From contig CAKZVG010000298.1 of the NCBI GenBank assembly GCA_937921835.1, positions 1 through 7,920 of the forward strand: a stretch of DNA of 7,920 nucleotides, read 5' to 3'. This document shows positions 1 to 5,355 of the stretch, piece after piece (the first letter of the stretch is position 1; each line of letters opens with the position of its first letter). The translations under genes were made by a program, and so were the position numbers. Source of the DNA: an uncultured Bryobacteraceae bacterium (GTDB taxonomy: Bacteria > Acidobacteriota > Terriglobia > Bryobacterales > Bryobacteraceae). The notes below the pieces were generated by a model. That model was not told the DNA's origin and ran no database searches. It saw only the letters and a list, made by a program, of their open reading frames with translations.

Positions 1-776
1 GCTTCAGTCTCGACCGCGATGCCTCCCCTACCACCCCCGACGGCGGCCCCCGGGTGCGCTACGGCGTCCTGGACGGCGGGCAAGCCGAGGAGACGGGCCC
101 GCTCTGGTCCGGCCGGACGGGCATCTTCCATCCGCTGGAGAGTATCCGCCTGCTGCCTCCGTGCTGGCCGTCGAAGATCGTCTGCGTGGGGCGGAACTAC
201 GTCGCGCACGCCCAGGAGTTTGGCAACGAGCCTCCCAAGGAGCCGCTGATCTTCCTGAAACCGCCCTCGTCGCTGCTTGAGCCGGGCGGCGAGATCGTCT
301 ACCCGCCCCTTTCGCGGCGCGTCGACCCGGAGGGCGAGTTGGGCGTCGTCATCGGCCGCCGCGCGCGCCACGTCAAGGCGCAGGACGCGGACGAGTATAT
401 CCTCGGCTACACCTGCGTGAACGACGTCACCGCCCGCGACCTTCAGAAGCAGGACGGCCAATGGACCCGCGGCAAGGGGTTCGACACGTTCTGCGCGGTG
501 GGGCCATGGGTGGTCCCCCGGGCGGAGTTCTCCTTCGACGGGGCGCGAATCCGTACCCTGGTGGACGGCGAAGTCCGGCAGGACGCGGCGCTGGCGGACA
601 TGATTTTCCCAGTCGCGGCTATAATCTCATACGTTACGGAATTCATGACGCTGGAGCCGGGCGACCTGATCGCGACCGGCACCCCGCCCGGGGTCGGTCC
701 GGTGCAGCCGGGGGCGCGCATTCAGGTCGAGCTTTCCGGTGTCGGGGTGCTTGAGAACTCGGTGGTGCGGGGGTGA
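1..776 (+). CDS. Fumarylacetoacetate hydrolase (FAH) family protein, 5' end outside window
   Basis: FAH-family enzymes are metal-dependent hydrolases, decarboxylases or isomerases acting on diketo or oxo-acid products of aromatic and sugar-acid catabolism; the exact substrate cannot be read here. Numbering from the GTG at 54, the family landmarks are all present: GRNY (46-49) followed by H52, FLKP (67-70), E93 and E95 in DPEGELGVVIG, D124 in NDVTARD, GKGFDTF (140-146) and TGTPPGVG (208-215). E93, E95 and D124 have the spacing of the family's metal ligands. The frame stays open upstream to base 3 and reads FSLDRD; with the preceding 'gc' as the end of an Arg codon this gives the RFSL-like N-terminus common in the family. 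The true start is therefore probably a few codons before base 1, and GTG54 is only a fallback. The core is full length and looks intact. It ends 4 nt before the transaldolase, so the two are probably co-transcribed. Family assignment is firm; substrate is open. Confidence 0.93.
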   Translation, partial: FSLDRDASPTTPDGGPRVRYGVLDGGQAEETGPLWSGRTGIFHPLESIRLLPPCWPSKIVCVGRNYVAHAQEFGNEPPKEPLIFLKPPSSLLEPGGEIVYPPLSRRVDPEGELGVVIGRRARHVKAQDADEYILGYTCVNDVTARDLQKQDGQWTRGKGFDTFCAVGPWVVPRAEFSFDGARIRTLVDGEVRQDAALADMIFPVAAIISYVTEFMTLEPGDLIATGTPPGVGPVQPGARIQVELSGVGVLENSVVRG

Positions 777-780
777 GGAT

Positions 781-1443
781 TTGAAGTTCTTTCTGGACAC
801 GGCGAATCTTGAGGAACTGCGCCGCGGCGCCGCCTTGGGGGTGATCGACGGCGTCACCACGAACCCCTCGCTGATTGCGAAGGAAGGGCGGCCGGTCGAA
901 GAGCGGATTCTTGAGATTTGCGGGATCGTGGACGGCGACGTGAGCGCCGAGGTGGTGGCGGTGGAGGCGGACCGGATGGTGGAGGAAGGCCGCCGCCTGG
1001 CCGCCATCCATCGCAACGTGGTCGTCAAAGTCCCGCTGACGCAGGACGGAATCCGGGCCACGTCGATTCTGTCGCGCGAGGGGATCCGGGTCAACGTCAC
1101 GCTGTGCTTCTCGCCGGTGCAGGCGATTCTGGCGGCCAAGGCGGGCGCTTATATCGTCAGTCCGTTCGCCGGACGGCTCGACGATCTTGCCGCCAACGGT
1201 TCGGAACTGATCCGGAGCATCGCCGAAGTCTACCGGATCCAGGGATTCCGCACCCAGGTCCTGGCGGCCTCGCTGCGTTCCCCGCTGCACGTTTTCGAGG
1301 CGGCGCGAGCCGGGGCTCACATCGCCACGCTGCCATTCAAGTTGCTCGACATGCTCTTTCACCACCCCCTCACCAGCAAAGGCCTGGAGAAGTTCCTGAA
1401 AGACTGGCGCGAGGTCTTTCCGGAACCTCCGGCGGCCGTCTGA
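781..1443 (+). CDS. tal: Transaldolase, short TalC/MipB type
   Basis: Cytoplasmic class I aldolase of the non-oxidative pentose phosphate pathway, moving a dihydroxyacetone unit between sugar phosphates through a Lys Schiff base. The 220-residue product has the length of the small decameric TalC/FSA subfamily. It starts MKFFLDTAN, has the DGVTTNPSL motif (23-31), the catalytic Lys83 in VVKVPLT, NVTLCFS (105-111) and SPFAGRLDD (127-135). F129 occupies the place of Tyr131 in E. coli fructose-6-phosphate aldolase; Phe is the transaldolase-type residue, so transaldolase is more likely than FSA. The start is the TTG at 781, because the family N-terminus begins exactly there. Upstream in-frame codons to 739 (MSGCLR...) lie inside the FAH gene and do not look like family sequence. 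A purine-rich run (GGGGGTGAGGA, 769-779) that overlaps the FAH stop is the only ribosome-binding candidate. Close spacing suggests translational coupling with the FAH gene. Confidence 0.95.
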   Translation: MKFFLDTANLEELRRGAALGVIDGVTTNPSLIAKEGRPVEERILEICGIVDGDVSAEVVAVEADRMVEEGRRLAAIHRNVVVKVPLTQDGIRATSILSREGIRVNVTLCFSPVQAILAAKAGAYIVSPFAGRLDDLAANGSELIRSIAEVYRIQGFRTQVLAASLRSPLHVFEAARAGAHIATLPFKLLDMLFHHPLTSKGLEKFLKDWREVFPEPPAAV

Positions 1444-1458
1444 AGACACGGTTCCGCG

Positions 1459-1854
1459 ATGCTCAACGGTCCGGGAGTTGCCATTCTGGCTGGCGCCGGG
1501 GCTGGCGCCGGTCTTCTGGTCTGGTGGTTGCTGCGCCGGATGCGAGTTCCCGCGCCGGAACGCGAGCGGCGCCGCCGCCTGGCCGTCAACGCCTGCGGCC
1601 GGATGGTAGACGGCCACGTCACCGACGCGAACCAGGATTTCATCTTCTACACCTACGCCGTCCGCGGCGTAACCTACACGACCTCGCAGGAGATCTCGAC
1701 CCTGCGCGAGGCTTTGCCCGCGGACCCGGCCGCGCTGATCGGCGCGGTGACGGTGAAGTTCTCCACCCGCAACCCGGCCGATTCGATCGTGGTTTGCGAA
1801 GGCTGGAGCGGTTTCCGGCAGTCCGCGGGGGGCACTGCCAGAACCCGCCCGTGA
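1459..1854 (+). CDS. Small membrane-anchored protein, DUF3592-like
   Basis: A 131-residue protein of unknown function. It has one hydrophobic, Ala/Gly-rich helix (about residues 5-25) followed by a strongly basic stretch (RR at 26-27, RERRRR at 35-40), which predicts an N-terminal anchor with the remainder in the cytoplasm by the positive-inside rule. The soluble part contains YTYAVRGVTYTTSQ (64-77) and GAVTVKFSTRNPADS (95-109). This is the layout of DUF3592-type domains: a strand, Y.V.G..Y, then a 'V.Y.P.NP..S' strand near the end. The match is by eye and modest. It begins 15 nt after the transaldolase stop, without a strong Shine-Dalgarno, so it probably shares that transcript. The tail after residue 121 is low-complexity. 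No catalytic motif is visible. Length and codon use resemble its neighbours, so it is probably a real gene. Confidence 0.7.
   Translation: MLNGPGVAILAGAGAGAGLLVWWLLRRMRVPAPERERRRRLAVNACGRMVDGHVTDANQDFIFYTYAVRGVTYTTSQEISTLREALPADPAALIGAVTVKFSTRNPADSIVVCEGWSGFRQSAGGTARTRP
1489..1512 (+). repeat. Two tandem copies of a 12-bp unit inside the small membrane protein gene
   Basis: GCTGGCGCCGGG at 1489-1500 is followed directly by GCTGGCGCCGGT at 1501-1512, with one mismatch. In frame, the copies supply the Ala-Gly alternation of the transmembrane helix. It is probably a simple slippage product and could vary in copy number between strains. Confidence 0.6.
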
Positions 1855-1860
1855 ACCCCC

Positions 1861-1920
1861 GCATCCTCCCTTTTCCAGCCTGACATCCCCCCTCGGCTGG
1901 ATGGGATGCGGCCCGGCCGC
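1861..1920 (+). promoter_or_regulatory. Hairpin-capable spacer between the transaldolase string and the glycosyltransferase block
   Basis: The spacer 1855-1956 carries no gene. It can fold into a two-part stem: GCATCC (1861-1866) with GGATGC (1904-1909), enclosing CCAGCC (1875-1880) with GGCTGG (1895-1900). An adjoining GC palindrome, GCGGCC-C-GGCCGC (1908-1920), partly competes with it. There is no T-tract, so an intrinsic terminator of the usual kind is not supported. The position fits a transcript end, an operator, or a leader structure for the next gene. Confidence 0.35.
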
Positions 1921-1942
1921 GGCCTACCCTGGTAAGGACGGG

Positions 1943-1949
1943 AAAGGAG
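1943..1949 (+). promoter_or_regulatory. Ribosome binding site of the GpgS-like gene
   Basis: AAAGGAG lies 7 nt before the ATG at 1957. It is one of the clearest Shine-Dalgarno sequences in the window, and it fixes the start of this gene and implies strong initiation at the head of a new block. Confidence 0.8.
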
Positions 1950-1956
1950 TGGCTGA

Positions 1957-3189
1957 ATGGCGGATTTCTACCAAACTGGGACGGTTACGACCCTTCACCG
2001 GCTGCGCAAGAACGGCTTTGAGCGGCTGGAGCGGGAACTGACGGGCTTCTCGGAGGCTTCGCCCATCGGCCTGGTGCTGCCGGCGCTCTATTCGGAGTTC
2101 GAAGGCCCCGCGATGCACCGCATCATCTCGGACTTGCGCGGCGCCCACTACTTGCGGCACATCGTCGTCGCCCTGGCGCGCGCCAATGCCGATCAATTCC
2201 GGGAAGCGCGGTCCTACTTCGAGGGCTTTCCGCAGTCCGTTACCTTCCTGTGGATCGACAGCCCGCGCATCCAGCGCCTGTTCGAGGTGCTGGACGAACG
2301 CGGTCTCCCGGCCGGGCAGGATGGCAAGGGTCGGTCCTGCTGGCTGGCGTACGGATTCCTGCTGGCCACGGGAACCTGCGACGTCATCGCACTGCACGAT
2401 TGCGACATCGTCAACTACGACCGCGAAATGCTGGCGCGGCTGGTGTACCCGGTGGCGAATCCCAACCTCAGCTTCGAGTTCTGCAAGGGTTTCTACGCGC
2501 GCGTCACCGACCGCATGCACGGACGCGTCACCCGGCTCTTCATGACGCCGCTCGTCCGGGCGTTGGAGGGGATGGCGCCCGGGGCTCCTTTCCTGAAATT
2601 CATCGACAGCTTCCGCTATCCGCTGGCCGGGGAGTTCGCCATGAAGACCAGCCTGGCGCGCGTCACCCGGATTCCCGGCGACTGGGGGCTGGAGGTGGGC
2701 GTTCTCGCCGAGATGTTCCGCAACTGCGCGGTGGCGCGCATCTGCCAGGTGGACTTGGCCGACAACTACGAGCACAAGCACCAGGTTCTGTCGGCGGAAG
2801 ACGCCTCGAAGGGCCTGCGCCGGATGACGCTGGACATCGCCAAGAGCCTGTTCCGCACCCTGGCCGGCGAAGGGCTGGTCTTCACCAGGGACCACTTCCG
2901 CAGCCTCCAGGTGCGCTACGTCCGGATGGCCGAGGACACCATCAACCGCTACTACGCCGACGCCATGCTCAACGGGCTGGACTTCGACCGGCACGCCGAG
3001 GAACTGGCCGTATCCGTCTTCGCTCAGAGTCTCCGCCAGGCGGGCGAGGAATTCTGCGTCGAGCCGCTCGGGCTGCCCCTGATTCCGAACTGGAACCGCG
3101 TGGTGGCGGCGATCCCGGAGTTCTTCAACATGCTGCTGGACGCGGTGGAAGAGGACGCGGCGGTAGGAAAATCGTCCTACACCGCCTGA
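1957..3189 (+). CDS. GT81-like glycosyltransferase resembling glucosyl-3-phosphoglycerate synthase (GpgS)
   Basis: A 410-residue GT-A glycosyltransferase. GpgS (GT81) joins NDP-glucose to 3-phosphoglycerate, the first step to glucosylglycerate, a compatible solute and polysaccharide primer. Visible landmarks: LPAL (41-44) in the nucleotide-binding part; GKG (123-125), as in the GKG of GpgS and MGS; D148-C-D150, the metal/nucleotide DxD; KGFYARV (177-183); GRVT (189-192), the motif reported to hold the phosphoglycerate in mycobacterial GpgS; PLAGEFA (223-229); GLEVGVL (244-250), matching GVEIGLL; and H273 in EHKHQ, at the place of the metal-binding His. Where mycobacterial GpgS has HRN this protein has HKH, so an acceptor contact may differ. 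Residues 280-410 are mostly helical. It is longer than mycobacterial GpgS. A good ribosome site precedes the ATG, and a second glycosyltransferase follows after 36 nt. Glycosyltransferase: firm. Phosphoglycerate as acceptor: likely. Sugar donor: unknown. Confidence 0.82.
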   Translation: MADFYQTGTVTTLHRLRKNGFERLERELTGFSEASPIGLVLPALYSEFEGPAMHRIISDLRGAHYLRHIVVALARANADQFREARSYFEGFPQSVTFLWIDSPRIQRLFEVLDERGLPAGQDGKGRSCWLAYGFLLATGTCDVIALHDCDIVNYDREMLARLVYPVANPNLSFEFCKGFYARVTDRMHGRVTRLFMTPLVRALEGMAPGAPFLKFIDSFRYPLAGEFAMKTSLARVTRIPGDWGLEVGVLAEMFRNCAVARICQVDLADNYEHKHQVLSAEDASKGLRRMTLDIAKSLFRTLAGEGLVFTRDHFRSLQVRYVRMAEDTINRYYADAMLNGLDFDRHAEELAVSVFAQSLRQAGEEFCVEPLGLPLIPNWNRVVAAIPEFFNMLLDAVEEDAAVGKSSYTA

Positions 3190-3215
3190 TGCGGCCAGCC
3201 GCGGCGGCGCGCTAC

Positions 3216-3222
3216 AAAGGAG
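3216..3222 (+). promoter_or_regulatory. Ribosome binding site of the MGS-like gene, unusually close to its start
   Basis: AAAGGAG lies only 3 nt before the ATG at 3226. The same 7-mer precedes the upstream glycosyltransferase gene at a more usual 7 nt, which may make initiation here weaker. No better in-frame start is visible downstream before the conserved VVGIPSYN motif. Confidence 0.65.
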
Positions 3223-3225
3223 ATT

Positions 3226-4578
3226 ATGCCGGAACAGCAGCTTCCCGAGGAACACCTGCGGCAAGTCCGCGAGCTGGGCAAGGCCGATATCGTCGTCGGA
3301 ATTCCGAGCTACAACAACGTGCGGACCATCGGCCACGTGGTGCGCGCGGCCCAGGCGGGGCTGGCCAAGTACTTTCCGCAGTTCACGTCGCTGATCGTCA
3401 ATTCCGACGGAGGCTCCCAGGACGGAACCCGCGAAGCCGTGCTCTCCAGCAAGGTGGAGGACGCCCACCTGCTGATGCTGGACACGCCCAAGTTCCCGGT
3501 CCACCGCCTGTCGCTTCCGTACCATGGAATCCCCGGCAAGGGCAGCGCCTTCCGGCTGATCTTCCGGCTGGCGGAGATGGTGGGCGCCAAAGCCGCGGCG
3601 GTGGTGGATTCCGACCTGCGCTCGATTACGCCCGAGTGGATCGACCTGCTGCTGCGGCCTGTTGTTTACGCCGATTACGATTTCGTCGCACCTTATTACC
3701 ACCGTCACAAGTACGACGGCACCATCACCAACAGCATCGTCTACCCCATGACGCGCAGCCTCTATGGCTACCGCGTGCGGCAGCCCATTGGCGGCGACTT
3801 CGGCATGTCGCGGCGGCTGATCGCGCGCTACCTTCAGCGCGACGACTGGGAGACCGACGTCGCCCGCTACGGCATCGATATCTGGATGACCACCATCGCG
3901 CTGGCCGAGGGCTACCGCGTATGCCAGAGCTTCCTGGGCGCCAAACTGCACGACGCCAAGGACCCCGGCGCCGACCTCAGCGCCATGCTGCACCAGGTGG
4001 TGGGAAGCGTCTTCACCCTCATGCAGGAGTACGAGGCCGTCTGGAAAACCCGCTCCGGCAGTGAACCGGTGGACCTGTTCGGGTTCCGCTTCGACGTCGG
4101 CCTGGACCCCATCGATGTGAATCTCGGCCGGATGCTGCAAGCCTTCGCCAAGGGCTGCAAAGACCTGGCCGAGATCTGGTCGCTCGCCCTGGCGCCGGAC
4201 GTGCTGGACGCGGTGCTGCGGCTGGGACGCCAGGCGGCGGCCGGGGAATCCGGCTTTCACCTGCCGGACGAGTTATGGGCCCGGATCATCTGCGATTTCG
4301 CCATCGCGCACCGCGACAAGCCACCCGAGCGCGGCCACCTGCTGCGCTCCCTGACCCCGCTCTATCTCTGCCGGGTGGCGTCGTTCGTCATCGAAACCCA
4401 AAACCTGTTCTCGGCGCAGGTGGAAGAGAAGATCGAAAACCTGTGCCTGTGTTTTGAAGCCCTGAAGCCGTACCTCGCCGGCCGCTGGGGCGCCTATCCG
4501 GGACCGAAACGGCAACCGGAGGTCCAGACCGCCCCCGCCGGCGCGGAGCCGTCCAAGGTGGAGGTTCCCAAATCATGA
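3226..4578 (+). CDS. Retaining GT-A glycosyltransferase resembling mannosylglycerate synthase (GT78-like)
   Basis: A 450-residue glycosyltransferase. MGS makes mannosylglycerate in one step from GDP-mannose and D-glycerate. Motifs in order: VGIPSYNN (24-31); SDGGSQDGT (60-68); PGKG (103-106), as in MGS; D128-S-D130, the DxD corresponding to the DAD of MGS; DGTITN (164-169), in the place where GpgS has GRVT; QPIGGDF (186-192), matching QPLGGE; GIDIWMTT (216-223), matching GID; and H242 in AKLHD, at the place of the metal-binding His of MGS. Residues about 250-420 are helical, as in MGS. A Pro/Ala-rich tail follows (424-450). The absence of GRVT suggests an unphosphorylated acceptor, such as glycerate or a glycosylglycerate. 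It follows the GpgS-like gene by 36 nt and overlaps the next gene by ATGA. A general GT2 enzyme acting on another acceptor is the alternative. Donor and acceptor are not determined by the sequence. Confidence 0.8.
   Translation: MPEQQLPEEHLRQVRELGKADIVVGIPSYNNVRTIGHVVRAAQAGLAKYFPQFTSLIVNSDGGSQDGTREAVLSSKVEDAHLLMLDTPKFPVHRLSLPYHGIPGKGSAFRLIFRLAEMVGAKAAAVVDSDLRSITPEWIDLLLRPVVYADYDFVAPYYHRHKYDGTITNSIVYPMTRSLYGYRVRQPIGGDFGMSRRLIARYLQRDDWETDVARYGIDIWMTTIALAEGYRVCQSFLGAKLHDAKDPGADLSAMLHQVVGSVFTLMQEYEAVWKTRSGSEPVDLFGFRFDVGLDPIDVNLGRMLQAFAKGCKDLAEIWSLALAPDVLDAVLRLGRQAAAGESGFHLPDELWARIICDFAIAHRDKPPERGHLLRSLTPLYLCRVASFVIETQNLFSAQVEEKIENLCLCFEALKPYLAGRWGAYPGPKRQPEVQTAPAGAEPSKVEVPKS
4560..4565 (+). promoter_or_regulatory. 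Ribosome binding site of the MscS-like gene, inside the preceding gene
   Basis: GGAGGT ends 9 nt before the ATG at 4575 and lies within the last codons of the MGS-like gene. It supports ATG4575 over the in-frame ATG at 4584, and together with the ATGA overlap it points to coupled translation. Confidence 0.7.
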
Positions 4579-5285
4579 TTGCAATGCTGCAACAAGTGCT
4601 GGAGAGAGCTTACGAGCACCTTCTCTTCACCCTGACCACGTATCTCCCGCCGCTGTTGACCGCGGCCACGATCCTGGTCATCACCTACCTCATCGCGCTG
4701 CTGGCGCGCTGGGTGCTGGTGCGGATCTTTAAAGGGATCTCCGTCGACCGCTTTCTCTACCAGAGCGGCATCTCGTCGATGTTCGACCGTTCCGGCCGCC
4801 TGCGCGCCACCCACATCGTCTCGAACGGGGTTTACTGGATCATCATCGGCATCGGCGCTCTCACCGCCCTCAGCGCCTTTAACACCGAACTCACCTCGCG
4901 CATGGTGGAAACCGCCGTCTTCCTGTTTCCCAAGCTGGTCACCGCCGGACTGATTGTTCTGGCCGGCGTCTGGCTGGCGCAGTATCTGGGGCGCGGCGTG
5001 CTGGTCTGGGGCTGCAATGAGGGGGTGCCTTCCGTGCGCACCATCGCCGCTCTGGTGCGGGCGGTGGTGGTCTTCGTCGCCGTCGTGGTGGCGGCCGATC
5101 ATCTGAACTTCGCCCGCAGCGTGTTCCTGGCCGCGTTTGTACTGCTGGTGGGCGGCGCGGTGCTGGCCGCCAGCATCGCGGTCGGATTCGGCGCCCGTGG
5201 CGCCGTCGCGCGGCATCTCGAAGGCAAGCGGGAAAGCCAGCCGCCGGAAGCCGAGCACGAGCGCTCGCTCTGGAATCACCTGTAG
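4575..5285 (+). CDS. MscS-like transmembrane protein without the MscS beta domain
   Basis: A 236-residue inner-membrane protein with about five hydrophobic segments (roughly residues 24-50, 84-102, 112-138, 155-175 and 182-205). The first segment and its exit, ALLARWVLVRIFKG then VDRFLYQSG (41-65), resemble the conserved TM helix repeat found at the N-terminus of some MscS-type and CmpX-like proteins. The last segment, ending AVGFGARGAVARHLEG (202-217), resembles the pore-lining TM3 of MscS. The chain then stops after a short polar tail, so the cytoplasmic beta and alpha/beta domains of true MscS channels are absent. It may be a small channel, a regulator or a sensor. Its ATG overlaps the TGA of the MGS-like gene (ATGA), so it is translated with the glycosyltransferases, which suggests a link to osmotic balance. 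Membrane protein: firm. Relation to MscS: likely. Channel activity: unproven. Confidence 0.75.
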   Translation: MIAMLQQVLERAYEHLLFTLTTYLPPLLTAATILVITYLIALLARWVLVRIFKGISVDRFLYQSGISSMFDRSGRLRATHIVSNGVYWIIIGIGALTALSAFNTELTSRMVETAVFLFPKLVTAGLIVLAGVWLAQYLGRGVLVWGCNEGVPSVRTIAALVRAVVVFVAVVVAADHLNFARSVFLAAFVLLVGGAVLAASIAVGFGARGAVARHLEGKRESQPPEAEHERSLWNHL

Positions 5286-5307
5286 CCCCGCTGCCTGTCC
5301 GCCCCGC

Positions 5308-5349
5308 CAGCCGGGACACCTCGCGGCTGCGTTACTGTAGAAGTGTCCC
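5308..5349 (+). promoter_or_regulatory. Leader of the permease gene with two mutually exclusive hairpins
   Basis: In the 70-nt gap, CAGCCG (5308-5313) pairs with CGGCTG (5324-5329) around a 10-nt loop. That loop contains GGACAC, part of GGGACAC (5313-5319), which can instead pair with GTGTCCC (5343-5349), ending 6 nt before the GTG start. Only one of the two can form at a time, and the second would occlude the initiation region. TGTCC at 5296-5300 is a third possible partner. A TAnnnT box, TACTGT (5333-5338), could be a -10 element, in which case the hairpins would lie mostly outside the RNA. Confidence 0.35.
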
Positions 5350-5355
5350 CGTTTC

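Noticed and set aside
54..56. GTG as the true start of the FAH-family gene
   Set aside because: The frame is open to the window edge and reads FSLDRD, in keeping with the usual family N-terminus. There is no ribosome site before this GTG.
918..1883. A 321-codon + strand frame overlapping transaldolase and the small membrane protein
   Set aside because: It is Arg/Gly/Pro-rich out-of-frame translation of two better supported genes.
1925..1930. TACCCT as a -10 box for the GpgS-like gene
   Set aside because: It matches only TAnnnT in a very GC-rich context with no -35 partner; too weak to call.
1924..4260. A 778-codon open frame on the - strand, antisense to both glycosyltransferase genes
   Set aside because: It lies codon-opposed to two genes with clear family motifs and good ribosome sites. 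Its translation is rich in His, Val, Gln and Ala with no recognisable domain, as expected for a GC-rich shadow.
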